From Liolophura sinensis (Eukaryota; Mollusca; Polyplacophora; Chitonida; Chitonidae), in contig NC_088301.1 in assembly GCF_032854445.1 (NCBI RefSeq), positions 44,689,187-44,753,186 of the forward strand: DNA of 64,000 nt. Direction: 5' to 3'. Of the stretch, positions 12,701 to 24,302 are shown in pieces. Each line of letters starts with the position of its first letter. The stretch's first letter is position 1. The notes beneath the pieces are model-generated. The model had not been told where the DNA came from, made no database searches, and saw nothing but the letters and a program-made list of their open reading frames with translations. Both the position numbers and the translations under genes were made by a program.

Positions 12701-15700
12701 TACTCCTTGGCACTCTCAAAACACATGTTTGAAAGTGAAGAGTTCATAATTGATTCATAGAGTAAATTTGAATTCACATTTAATTCACATAATGACCTGT
12801 TATTTATTCCAATAATAAAAAAATCAGTGTTCAGCAGAAGTGTTAATATCAGAAATACAAACATACCCTGCAGAGTCTATGTGTAAAAACTAGATTTTAT
12901 CGACAAAAATGTGCACATTACTAGATTTTCTGTCACCATCAACCTGCATCATGTAAAAGCAATGAGCATAGCCTAGATCTGACAGAGGTGTTTCTTCTGA
13001 AGCCATTACACCCATCAACAAGTGTGGCTGACAGGGTTCAAGTGTAGGGCCAATTTACCCTTATGCTAACAACCTGTCTGTTTGGTGTCAGTCACAGGAA
13101 ACTTGATCCTTGTGTTTTGGTGTGAAGGGTCTTGTATTCCCACTGATGACTTGTACATCCGCACATACATGCAGTTACAGAATACAGACTAAGAAGACCA
13201 CATGGACCCCAGTCTGCCAACAATGTCTAGACCAGTTTGATAACTTGTTTGTACTGACAAGTCTGTACTTTTACTTGCAACATGTACCACCATGTACATG
13301 CACATGTGTCTTTACTGGCACATTGCAGATTTTGGCATCTGCAATGATATTATTTCTAACTATCTGGACATCTGGTCAGAGCATTTCAACCCTATCACAT
13401 ATACAATCCCACAGTGTATCATTAATACAATGGCTAAATATAACACTATCACACTGTAACTTTTCTTGAAACCAGGAAAACAAATACATGTACAATGCAT
13501 ATACCCTTTTCTTTCAAAATTATACTGTCCTAACACTCATCCATACCTGAAACAATAACTGAAGTTCACAGAGTAGATAATACTATAGATAATAATAATG
13601 TACATCTTTGTAACATGTAAACTTGTTAGAATTGTTAAGAATTGCTCCATCATAAAATAATCAAAAAGCTACATAGTACACCAAAATTCTTTCATAGCAG
13701 CAATATGTAGGTTGTTGAGCCTTTGATGGACAGATGGCATGTGTAATCTGTATCACATGATACGCAGTATCAATGTCAGTATTAAACTATTAGGTTGGTC
13801 CAGATTGACCCAAAGCTGCTGCCAGGCCACTTGTACATGTAGAACTGATAAGAACCACACATAATAAGGCACACATGCAAAGTGTCTTCTAGGCTATCGG
13901 CCACAGCTTGTTGTCAAGTATTGATATTTGACTACTGGTCAAGCTGGTGTGGGTGTTGTTATCAGCCTCTCCCAGCTTATCCAGATTTCTGTACTGATGG
14001 AACAGCCAGAACAAACCATGGCTATCACAAGATGAACTTTAGATACACCAGATTACATTACCAAAAATCCAGTAATTCCTGATATGTCCAAAACAAATCT
14101 GAATGACCTGGGGAGGGAAATTGATAATACAGACAGAAAATCCGGCCAGGGTGAGTGTAAAAATGGTCTGATGCACAATGACCTCTTGAAAATAATGAAG
14201 CCCACCCATACCAGATGAGACATTCACTCATACGGCATATATCTGTTTTCTGATAAAGCTGGCCTCACCCGAACACACCAAGAACTGATTTTCCCTGCGT
14301 AAAGAGCATGGGTTACCTAAAATCAGTATGCACCGCACTGACAAATTAAGGTTTCACGAAAATTCGCAAGTGATGCAAGCTAACTACATGTATATTTGTT
14401 GCATATGTACAACCTTATTACTACATGTACACGTATGATGCTCTGTGACGTATGAAAGTGGTGTCCTGCCAACAGTTTAAAGCTGTTCCGACCACTAGAA
14501 TCGATAAGCCTTTGGTTTGGTTAGGTGCATGTATACCTTGCTGACTCTGCTCACAACAATAAGGCAGTGGCCCTGTGTTTCATTTCTTCACAGCCCGAGC
14601 AAACACCCTATACTGCTGCCCCCGGGGATAACAGGCTAATTCTCAGACCAGGACAAAAGCTTCATGTGAATGCAGAGAGACAATTTGTTCCAATGCCTAT
14701 GCCTGGAAATCTTATAGACATACAAGAAGAATGCACAGCAGGTGCACTACATGAATGTTATTTAGTATCCCTTAGCCTTTTATTAATTCCTGTGTGTTAC
14801 ACATATGTATTTATAAGGTCCATGGCTCTTTCACTTTCAATGTGTCTCAGATTTATAATGTTTTAGTTCTCATTTCAGTTGACTATACTGGCACATTGAA
14901 AACTTAGTCAATTTAGTGGCTTAACCATATAAATGCAACAATGGATGCTTTATAATGATGTAAAAAATAATCCCAAAGAAATGGAGCAAGTAACAGTGGA
15001 AAGACCACTAAAAAGTACATCCAAAGCCACTTCATTTGTAACTGCAGTCAAACATCTAAAGTTGGCTTTATGGAGCAAGTCTCTTGGAGCAAAATATGTG
15101 TACAGCATGGCTGCACCATGCTCCTCCAAAAAGGTGTGTGGTTTCCTAGGCATGATGTTTGTTGCAGTAGTCAGGCCAGGGTTCTTTCGCGAGCCAGTGA
15201 GTCTGATGAAGGATGGGATGACTGGAGAGGTCTACCATAACAGGCCTGGGTTTAGGCATGACCACTGGTAAAGTGTAAGTTTCTGGCAATTCACTGAGGT
15301 GGCTTTATACACTGTACATTTATATCAGCAACAGAGCAGGTTGTACATTTCACAGTGCATAAAGACACAACATGAGGCCATCTGAACCTTTCTGACAAAT
15401 GTTTATTTTAAATGGGCATATGGCACACAAGCAACTCCAGGCGGTCTTATATGTGTGTGCATGCACACCAGGATAACTCCTTACTGCTCATTACCACATC
15501 TCATTTCTGATCTAAAATAAGCATCGCCTCAATCAATGAACTACAAACAGATGTTGGCTGATGCATATATTATGTTTTTAAGGAAACACTGCATTCCAGG
15601 GTCAAACTGTATCACCCAGTTGACAAATTGGATAATAAGGGGTGGGCTGGTGTTTTCACATACATCCATACTATTCTACAAATATTTAACAATTTGTTGT

Positions 15701-18700
15701 ACAGTGCATTTCATGTTGTACAGTGCATTTTTATGAGCATAATTTTTAGGCTAGAAATGAAAACCTGCTTTTAATACTTTCCATACCAGTACAGACATAC
15801 ATATATTTCCATACCGGTATAGTCATATACTACAGTATTAGTCACCATTACAACAGAATATGAATGGTTCAAAGCAAACATATGTGCATACATTTATACA
15901 TGTTATGATGTAATATCTGATTATATGAACTAATGTCTGTGTAGATTGGAAACTTGCATAAAACATACATTTTGTATAACAATCAATGTTAATTAACAAT
16001 CATGTTTTTTGACAAGGATTATTAGAGCAAATGGACACAATATTCTTCAAAATTGTCTTGACAAAATGGTGCAAATGTATAGTACTATCTTTTCTGAAAT
16101 ATGATGACAAATTAATTTTAAAACACGTTTTACACAAATTGTCAGAGTGTATAGCAATAAAAAGGTTTAAGTCTATTAATAATCAGAAGGAAAGGTGGAA
16201 TCACCTTCAGAATTTTAGACTAATGGTGTTTTAAATCAAATCAAGAATAATGGACATGCAAAAAGCTAATCTGGTTTGCTGGTCTAGCTAAAACCTTAAC
16301 CCACAATAATAACGTACTTGTACATTATGTGTTTGTCGTCTTCAACCAACTTTAGACTGCATAATCTGTAATATGAGCATATATGACCACAAACAGTATT
16401 GTCACCAAAGATCTCATGAAGAACAGTGGGAACGAATGAATCTACAAATTGCCTGTCCATGGCAGGGATGTACAAAATGATGATTACTTCTCTAAAGCCT
16501 TGAAGTTTAAAGTGACACTTTGGTTTTATATCCCAGTGCCACTATGGCCAATATATCTATATTCAGGGTGCATTACAGGGAGTTCTGCCCTCAACCTGCC
16601 AAACAGCAAAGAGCATTGGACAAGACCACAAAAAGCCGGACAGTCAAAGCAATCCAGTGCTTAAGCTCCTTCGCCAGCCAAGAACCTCTCACTGACACAT
16701 CATATATCCACATATCCCCCATGTCCAGCAAAGTACATTCAATTGTGTCCAGAGTTCTGACAGTGGATAATTTATTTGAATATTCCACTCTCTGATTAGG
16801 ACACCCAACAGAGATATTTAAGTCTTAAGCTGCCCCAGTGGAGCTGATGCAAGCTGAACCTCACAAAAGTTAGCATCTGGTTTGATGACTTGCATGTGGG
16901 AGTTCTGGGACCAGGTGGTTCTTATTTCCACTCAACATTGTGGGCAGAGACATACATGTCCCAAGCTCTAACACAGGTCTCAAACTGGGTCTGATAGTGT
17001 GTTCACAGCCATCTACATGTACATATGCACATAATCTGCAACACCCACAGTTCCCAGTCAAAAACTGTGATCACATTCTTACTCACCTAGTGGCTATGAA
17101 CCCAGTACTTGTGTGCAGTGTAGATAATCACATGGGCAAACCATGTGACAACATGTTACAATGTCCAAAAGCCAAACAGAAACTTAACTTTTCTAAATAA
17201 TCAAAATTTTTCCTACAGATATTTAATTCACTTAATTCAGTGACACTTGGATTTTCTTCAACAAAATCTGTATATAAAAGTCAAAAACAATTCACTTGTG
17301 TGCACAAAACTGCAGATGCAATATTCACGTATACCTCCTTACATGTTCACAGTATGTTTCTGCTGACAGAACAAAAAAAGATGTTGTCCTGGGCACAGTA
17401 CATCTAATGTTTTAGCGTCCAAATTTTGAAATCCTAATCAAGTTAAAACATGTGTATGTTTCATTAATAACTAGTATATTTAGTGTTTAGGAGGCTCTGT
17501 CTGATGATATGATGATATTATGCAGATGTATTACTGTAGCTCTTGTCATCTGAGGTCAGTGTGTGAAATAAGCATGACAATTTGAACTTACGTTATCCAC
17601 ACAACTACTTACTTACTAAGGGTAATCTATGTACAACTTTTTTCCCATAAAAAGCACCTTTGTGATTAGGAATCAATTAAATAGACTAGGACATATGAGG
17701 TGCAGGTTCAACTCTGGTCTTGGACAGGAAATTTGCAGATTTAACGGCTCTAAGTATTCGGGGTTTTTGGTGGCAATAAGTGGCCAATGAAGCTCCTTGG
17801 GCGTAGAAAAGTTTGTTGGTAACCTTTCAAATGTAAGTGGTTTATATCGTGTTCCTGGTCACCATAGTACATGTATAAATTATAGAGCACAGAGTATTTC
17901 AAACAACCAATACATAAATCACCATATACATATGGTACTTTTTACGTCCACTATTTTTGGTCACCAAATGCAGATCTGTAGCTTCAAAAAGGAAATAAAA
18001 GTTTCATGTATGTGTACATGTATTATCATATGATTAACAAAATCCACTAACATCAACACATTTCGAAACTGCTGCATGTGGTAGACGTCAAACATTATCT
18101 CTTTATTAGGCAAATGACAAAAATCCAGATAGAGTGGACTGGTAAATTATGAATCTGATCTGTCTTGGTCTGTAAGCTTTCAGTATATGTATGCTGAGAA
18201 GTGGTGTGCAACAGTTTGCGACACAAATTACTGCCCCTAATATAGTAGACAGGATGAAACTGATCAATGAAAAATATATGCCTTGTCTGTCTGCCACCAG
18301 TGCCCACCACCTAAATGAGGCAGGTCATGGATCAGCTTCGCCCTGATTGCACAGGTCAATGTTTTCCCTGACTGTAAACTGGGGTTCAAGCCATCGCTTA
18401 TGTACATTTATTTTGGTGGCCTAGTGTTGACAAAAAAAAAAAAGAGAAATAATGGAAAAATCGTCCTAATATTTGCTATAAAGTTATTATATGAAAAGAA
18501 TAATAAAACAGTGTGAAAAAAAACAATAAAATCAAAGATAAAAAAATTAAACAAACCAAGATAAAACTGATAATTCAAATCATATAACAAAATAAAAAAA
18601 ATATAAATATGACAGTAAGAATAATTACAAAATAATTTTTTTGAAATAAAATCCAAGTCAACGTTGCTGGCAGGCCCTAGCAAATCAGTTTTAAATTACT

Positions 18701-21700
18701 TTCATATCTCTCTTGGTGCCAGTTTTCAAGGTAAAAGCAGGGTTTTAGCCAAAGTAAAACTTAAAAGTGCACGGTGTGTCCAATTTTAAGCATCTCTGGG
18801 AAACCTAACCCTGCAAATAAACTTGAATAATAAAAAGAAGATTACAATGTAATGGATGCCTAATTTATACCTGTCATTTAAGTCCAGAGAAATGAGGTGT
18901 GTCAGGTCTTCATGCAAATCAAGGCAGGTGCAGATTTACATGCAAGCCTAACTAGTGACCTTATCCAATAATGCCTAGTTTTCTGAAGACAGCATAATCC
19001 ATTATTGGCTGCATGACTCACAGAACATGAGGTGAATTTTTCAATGATTTGTACAATGCTGCAGGGTAATGAGTCAATACTTAGGAGTCAGGTATACGAT
19101 GATGTACATTTACCTGTATCGGAAAGTGGTGGTTTGAACTGCCAAAGTGTAAAAAGAACCAATACTGGCTACATACACAATATACAACACATGTGGCTTA
19201 ATATAATCAGGAATGGAACTGAACCAAATCATTATGCAAATGCAAACATTTTAAGTAATTTGAAAATAAGATGCTCACAGAAATATTTATTTTGAATATC
19301 AAAACTGACAAAGTCTTACAAACACAGAATTTTAGACAATGTTTTCACTGAGTGTTCAAATAACAATCAAGGGTACATAAATGTAAATACTCACAGTTGC
19401 ATGCAAAGTAACAATACGCCAATTCATACTCTGTAACACGTGCTATGAGAAGTCAGCGTTTTTACATGTACATGTACATTGTATGTAAAAGGTGCTGTAT
19501 GAATAGAGCACATACTTTCATCCATAACTACATCTAGCGTAAGTGTATTTTTATCCACATGTGTTTGTTGTCCTCAAGTCATCTGATAGGAAGATGAAAC
19601 ACCCTCCCATCCAAAACATACATGTTGACATGACATGCCATCTTTCCCTATGATATTTATGTCTTGCAGGATTGAAAGATGTTAAATGTAGACAAGCGAC
19701 ACAACATTATCAGCTTAGGCTTGCCAAACAAGGAAATATTAACGTTTATTTTGACACAATATACATGTACATGTAGCGTCTTCAAAACCTTGTTTGAAGC
19801 ATGATGGTGTCAAAATATAACACAGCAGTATTCTGGCCACTTAATGTTTAATACAAACAGTTACTATGTCAAGTCTTTTTTTCAAAAAATTTTAAGCTTT
19901 GAGGTACATGTAGACTATTCAGTGCTACTTTTAAAGCCTTTAAAACTTCCTTAGAACACGTATAATGTTACAATCCACAGATGGTTTTAAGCTTAGTTAC
20001 ATGTAGCTACATGTATAGAAAGAATAGAAATACTACAGATATTAAATGTCACTAGCCTTCAAAAGCCTAGGTCTTACAGTTTAAATCTCTTCTGTCATAC
20101 ATGTGCTTTCACACAGATACATGTATATAACACCACTTGAGGTTCGATTCCCTGCACATATTGTGTAACTTCATCACACTAATCTAGCAACATCTGCCTA
20201 AACAAAACCATTTCTAGACAATACTCTCAGATAAGGTCATGTGCCAATATAAAATGTCAAATAAACAGGCAGGTTTATCCCAAACTGACAGTCCCATGAT
20301 GATGTGCATGCACATATACAGGTCTGACTAAATCTACCAAACTGACCCAGATTCAACAGGGTATGTAATGCTATTATCTTCAACACTGACTGATGCATGG
20401 TGGTGACCAGCACAATACAGGGATACAAATATCTAATTTGGAAAGTGGATTGTGGAATAACTTGTGGAATGCTACTATTTATTACATGCACAATTTGAAA
20501 AGGTCATGACAATCTAGTGACTCTCATACTATAAGTATGGTGCATGTATCTATTCATAAATATCATGCCGTCCCTTGATATACATACAATATACATCATA
20601 AGATGAACAGATGCATTGTACAGGTTTAAATGAAGATATATAAGACATAGAACACATACAATCAAGTACAAGACATGGTTCAAATAGACAAAATTAATGT
20701 AAACTTCATGTTTACTACTGCATATTGTTAACACCCATATATGTATAAGAATACTAATAATTTCTCCTTTGGAAAATAAAGACAGACAAGGCTGTGGGTG
20801 GGAGAATGGAAGGGTGCTTGCTCGCTATAGATACAGTACTATACCTCTCCTGTTGATATGCTGAATGATGGAGCGCAACTAAGTGACAGTTAGCAAAATT
20901 GGGCAGGTCCACTTAAGCAGTCAAAATCCAAAATGAGGCAATATGGCTAATGCCTGTTGCAGAAATATTAGCTACATATCTTTTGTAAGGTTTTTTGGAT
21001 AACTGTAAAAGGTGGTGACCTTGAAGGCAGTGCAAGACATAGCTTACATTGAAAACAAGCCATTTTATTGAATAATACACTTTCTCCGTTATGTTTGACA
21101 AATTATTTGTGGTTGAACATTTACATGTACATATAGGTTACCTGCCCAATTTCGCTGCAGCACTCCGTCCATCAGCATATCAATAGGAGAGCATCAGCAC
21201 TATATCCACATGTATCTTGTCCAAACTTAAAACTATTATTCTTCCTTTCACCGATAAGCCTCTGAACCAATGAGGTTGCCACTGCTGTCTGCATTGTCAA
21301 GATGTTTTTTGCAAAGAATGATAGCCAGATCCGGATGTTCTGGATTCTGTCACCCATAAACATGATCATCATCATATATATGAAGCACATGCAACTACCT
21401 GAAATATGCTTCAATACTGCATTAGTCAGCAATCATATAAACAAATAAATAATGAATTACCACATACAGCTCAATTAAAGTACATCCATTACACGTATCA
21501 TTCAATGATACATGTACCTATATGAAAACATTTTCTGCAGTTGACAGCATGAGTGAAAATTGATTATATTAACTGCTGGTTTACAGTGAAAAAAAATTTA
21601 CATTACCTGAATCTCTGCTTGAGCCACTTTATACTGTTCATTCAGAGTATTATATTTGGAGTTTTCCTCTTTCCTTAACGTTCTTTCTTTTTTTAGTTCA

Positions 21701-22626
21701 GGACTCCAAAAAGTTTTAATACTGTTCATACAGGAGCTGAGTTTTTCTTTGGTAGCATCCAAGTCCCTCATTAAGTTTGCACTTTCCCGATTAGCATCAG
21801 ATAGTTGTGCCTGGAGTTCATGGACCCCTAAACGAGCATCAAGATCCCTGTGTGATGATGGGTGAAGCATACTGTTCAGTTCAGCCTGAGACTTTGATGG
21901 TAGACTTGTTGAAAGTTGACTAAGTTGACTAAGTTGCTGCTCTAAAGTTGACTCCTGCTCTATAGACCTTGATCGGCTGACTTTGTGATGGGCATAGTCG
22001 CGTTCCAAAGATCTCGCCCCCATATAGGGGTAGTCACGGTCCAAAGAACGATCACGTAGAGCGGCTCCACGTCTTTCACGAGGTAAACTCTCACGCACGT
22101 ATCCATGTCTATCCAGCGATGCTGTACTATTTCGCTCTTGTTGCAAGAAAAGGGCTTCTCTTTCAGACAAACGATCAGCTGAACGATCCCTTACCAGATT
22201 CTTCATGCTTGCTGTGCTGTTGGATCTACTGCTGTGGGTAGGGCTTTGATACGGGCTCCTGCTGGAAGGAGAAGGGATTGGGCTTGTGGCATATCCAGGT
22301 TCCAGGTATGTTCCCTGTCCTAGATTGTACACTGCACTCAGCGACTGCAATGTCTCCATGGGTAGATCTAAAGGACTGTTGGCACGGCTTCCTTGGCGGC
22401 TGCTTGAGGCACTACCGCCAGCGCTACTTGAGCCCCCTGTACGACGAGTCCTTGCCGTAGGAATAGATCTGGACATGGAAGCACTTTGAGGTACTGGCTG
22501 TCCCAGCAGTGTTGAAAGTGCACTCCCTGAGTGGTGGCTCTGTGTGCCACCTTTATGCTTTGGACTTTGAGTAGATGCATCATGTTTGGTAGGTGAACGA
22601 GAATAGGTTTGTGACTGTCCGTGCAT
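127..22626 (-). CDS. ERC: ERC/ELKS/CAST active-zone scaffold protein, 5' part (partial gene)
   Basis: Presynaptic active-zone and cortical scaffold of the ERC1/ERC2 (ELKS/CAST) family, a long coiled-coil protein known to bind RIM, liprin-alpha and RAB6. Four exons are visible: 21607-22626, 4866-5273, 3587-3685 and 127-294. All are phase 0 with GT/AG borders, giving 565 codons. Exon 1 holds a Ser/Arg/Pro-rich head with LPMETLQSLSAVYN (compare human SMENIQSLNAAY) and the near-identical block MNSIKTFWSPELKKER. Exon 2 carries MELRIETQKQTLNARDESIK, matching human ERC1 exactly. Exon 4 ends ELKDHLDIKDRKVVVLQRK, close to human DLKDMLDVKERKVNVLQKK. The start at 22626 is the first Met of the open frame and has an AACAATG context. 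The gene continues past position 1. Compared with human ERC1, about 120 residues between exons 3 and 4 and a short stretch between exons 1 and 2 were not found; the N gap at 1216-1415 may hide some. Invertebrates usually have a single ERC gene, so no ERC1/ERC2 assignment is made. Confidence 0.95.
662..702. repeat. Poly-A tract, 41 bases
   Basis: Uninterrupted A run followed by AAC/AAAC-rich sequence; could be a retroposed tail. The open frame over it is only polylysine. Confidence 0.95.
915..1215 (-). repeat. tRNA-derived SINE, truncated by the N gap
   Basis: The minus strand starts at the gap with a tRNA-like head: GGCCTAATGGTTAGAGC (A box) and GGGATTAAACCTGGG (B box). The body (plus strand CACCGCTGAAGTATTATGCC and CACATTATACTGACACGGGG) is a type I recognise from bivalve-like genomes, ending in the GCTTGGGGTTTTAAGTCGTA tail side. 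Confidence 0.7.
1216..1415. other. Assembly gap, 200 N
   Basis: Exactly 200 N, the same as the second gap, so it is a placeholder length. Lies in the ERC intron where exons may be missing. Confidence 0.97.
2045..2394. repeat. Two-copy tandem duplication, unit about 160-190 bp
   Basis: 2045-2205 and 2206-2394 share GTATAACAGCACCAGTTTT, GCTAAATACAAAATTTAAGA, TCTTAAACCAGTTTTGAA and GAACAGCTTAAAC in the same order. Diverged by about one base in seven, so not recent. Confidence 0.8.
3587..3685 (-). CDS. ERC: ERC exon 3
   Basis: 33 codons, phase 0, acceptor GGTAG|GAG and donor AAG|GTGAGT. It reads ELANVRDKLHDAQIQLQ then SQPANTASMQAMLEAK. It aligns with the human segment containing SAKTKALQTVIEMKD, the expected continuation of exon 2. 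Confidence 0.88.
4581..4735 (-). repeat. SINE with ACGCCGyACTCAAGAATAT tail (family 2)
   Basis: Plus strand shows TTTATTTATTTATTTGATT, then TTTTACGCCGCACTCAAGAA, GCTGCCAGCATTATGGTGGG and GAAACCCACGACCATTCGCAG. The T-rich left end is the SINE tail, so the element points to the minus strand. In an ERC intron. Confidence 0.7.
4866..5273 (-). CDS. ERC: ERC exon 2 (coiled coil with LRKTVEEMELRIETQ block)
   Basis: 136 codons, phase 0 on both sides; acceptor ATTCCAG|CGA and donor GAT|GTGAGT. The first third is a Ser/Gly/His-rich linker (GGHQSGSLSRHNGSLSS). The rest is the most conserved ERC coiled coil, LRKTVEEMELRIETQ continuing to KKLLEMLQSKGL, then QLEDDRLQMEKLRTQ and LTQKEKEISALKD, which align with human ERC1. 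Confidence 0.95.
5907..6002. repeat. 48-bp perfect-length tandem repeat, two copies
   Basis: AACTCTGTGATAAATTTATC... repeats at 5907-5954 and 5955-6002 with a single mismatch; recent duplication in ERC intron 1. Confidence 0.9.
6312..7235 (+). mobile_element. piggyBac-like MITE, copy 1 (in ERC intron)
   Basis: Flanked by TTAA at 6312-6315 and 7232-7235. Left end TTAAAGTCAACATAAAG and the reverse complement of the right end TTAAAGTGAACATAAAC form imperfect terminal inverted repeats. TTAA ends are the signature of piggyBac-type target sites. Over most of its length it matches 45606-46713, including GTCTGGCACTTGGTTGAGGG and AATTGTTCGTCAGTGCCATA. No transposase frame. Confidence 0.72.
21607..22626 (-). 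CDS. ERC: ERC exon 1 (start codon, low-complexity head, first conserved block)
   Basis: Encodes 340 residues from ATG at 22624-22626 to ...VAQAEIQ, then donor GTAATG. Residues 1-150 are rich in Ser, Pro, Gln and Arg. Residues about 170-245 repeat arginine-centred motifs (RSADRLSERE, DRSLDRDYPY, RSLERDYAHH, SRSRS), likely phosphorylation or RNA/protein-binding sequence by composition only. From about 270 the sequence becomes heptad-like coiled coil (LGVHELQAQLSDANRESANL) and then the invariant FWSPELKKER block. A short direct repeat (AAGTTGACT, about 21917-21936) encodes SQLSQLS. Confidence 0.95.
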
Positions 22627-24266
22627 TGTTGTTTGGATACTGTTTTTGGGACCTTTTAAAAATATTGGAAGACCTTATTTGCCTTACAAATTTGTGGTGA
22701 CCTCTAATTTCAAATGAACTCCATGAAACCTAAATATGTTACGGTATTCATATGCACTAACAGTCATGATAATCTAAAAAATTTAAATGGGCTCGTGCGT
22801 TAGATATTCCTTGACTCAGTTTTTATACTTTTTCTACGCCACCAAAAAACATTTGCACGTTAAAAGTTGGTGATGAACTCACCACACGAAAACTGGACAA
22901 TCTTCAATGAAAGCCAGGCAATCATTGGGAATCTGTACTCAACCACTTCGCGTTCGCTTTAGCTCCTTGTCCTGATTGTCTTTAAAATTTATCGTCTGTT
23001 AACATTATCGCCCACGCCCATCACGTGTTCTTGGCCTACCCCGAAATATGTCTTTCAACAAAATCACATTTTCAAACGAAAACGCCCAGTCTCCTTTGCT
23101 CTCCTCCCCGGCATCCCATCCTTCCAACATCAGCAGCAAGCGATCAAAATCCGACAGTCCATCTCATGAATATTCAATCTTTGCTTTTCACTTCCGGTCA
23201 TTTATATATTACAAATACAATATCGTGATGTACTACCATGCACAGTAATGTTCTTCTAGATACTCTTATGTGCTATATACAAATCTGATGGATATAACAA
23301 TGCATCATGACATCAAAGAAAAATCACCGATAAGTGTTGGTCCCCTGGTTTAAAAAAATCCGTAGGATCTTTCATGCAAGCGTATCCACAGGCTTTCATA
23401 TAGGCCTACCTTGGGCGAATTAGAGACATAAATATTCAATGGCCAACATGAATATGGTTTCGATTAAATAAAAAGTACATGAAATAAAGATCAAATTTAC
23501 TTTAATTGTTTACTGGTTGAAATAAGTTTCCTTGATTTTGCAGATATCAGAATACTGACAGGACCCTCTTCAGGACCTAGGAGGAGACTTGTCTAAATAA
23601 AATTGTTTTCCAAGTTTATGTTTTGTTTTTGATTGTTACTTTATGCCGTACTCAATAATATTTCACTAATAGTGTGTTGGTAAGAATTAAGGTGAGAGAA
23701 AAATGAGCAGAGCAAGGCATGACCCAAAAATAGTCACAAATCATTTTTCAAATCAAATTAAAAGCTTACAGAAAGTTACTGTGCTATACATTTTAGCTTT
23801 ACAACCATGATGGTAGTACTAGTAAAATTCAGAAAGTATTATGATAAAGCAATAAATTATAGAACGTTTAAAATTATTATTACTCTATATATGTGGGACT
23901 AATAGAACATTTATCTGTTATATTAGTCTCAGTATATATGTATTGTGGAATTCCATTAAGGTTAAAATTGACAGAAGTAATATAGGGACAATGAATAAGG
24001 TATGCTAAGTAAATGAATAAATACATAAATAAAGTTATAACAGACATATCCACGTTAAAAATGGGCATTTTTGAGCTTAGGTACCTGCCAGTTTGCCCAC
24101 AGCTAAGCGTCCGTTGAGAAAGTTAATTTCAGGGAGATTATTGTCCTAGGATGAAATTTACGAGGCACAGACGCATTTCTAAGATTTGATTGGCCTGCGT
24201 CAAAAAATTGCGCAAATATTCAAACAACGATACTGTGCGCAGACATCAAAACACCACTAACGAAAA
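22627..24266. promoter_or_regulatory. Divergent ERC / RAD52 promoter region
   Basis: 1640 bases separate the two start codons, which point away from each other. The ERC-proximal part (about 22900-23170) is locally richer in C and CpG and has an E-box CACGTG at 23022-23027 next to CCACGCCC. The RAD52-proximal part has an inverted CCAAT box (ATTGG, 24189-24193) and TTGCGCAAA about 60 bases before the RAD52 ATG; no TATA box is placed clearly. Transcription starts cannot be set from sequence, and the 5' UTRs may include introns. Human ERC1 and RAD52 are also head to head, which favours a shared promoter (inference). Confidence 0.55.
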
Positions 24267-24302
24267 ATGATTACAAGCTTTCGTCCAGCTTGTTTCGGAC
24301 AG
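24267..24302 (+). CDS. RAD52: RAD52 exon 1
   Basis: ATG at 24267-24269 (context AAAAATG) gives [12 protein letters not shown], then donor GTAGAT. The ending ACFGQ aligns with human VLCFGQ just before the annealing domain, so the protein has a shorter N-terminus than the human one. Phase 0 joins it to exon 2 across an intron that contains the 200-N gap. Confidence 0.8.

Larger units (their letters stand above)
5274..21606 (-). other. 16.3-kb ERC intron 1
   Basis: Largest intron of the window, between exon 1 (which ends the conserved FWSPELKKER region) and exon 2. It contains a 48-bp tandem repeat (5907-6002), a 0.9-kb TTAA-flanked MITE (6312-7235), scattered ACATGTACATGT words, tRNA-like SINE heads near 17690 and 18380, and A/T-rich stretches. 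I saw no further ERC exon. Human ERC1 has a short segment at this point (containing LQDELRIQRDLNQ) that I could not find, so a small exon could have been missed. Two weak plus-strand reading frames near 14594 and 14933 are described under findings. Confidence 0.6.

Noticed and set aside
14618-14641. CCCCGGGGATAACAGGCT, identical to a conserved stretch of bacterial-type large-subunit rRNA
   Set aside because: The match stops abruptly on both sides (no rRNA helix continues), so chance or at most a tiny fragment; no rRNA gene or organelle insert can be claimed.
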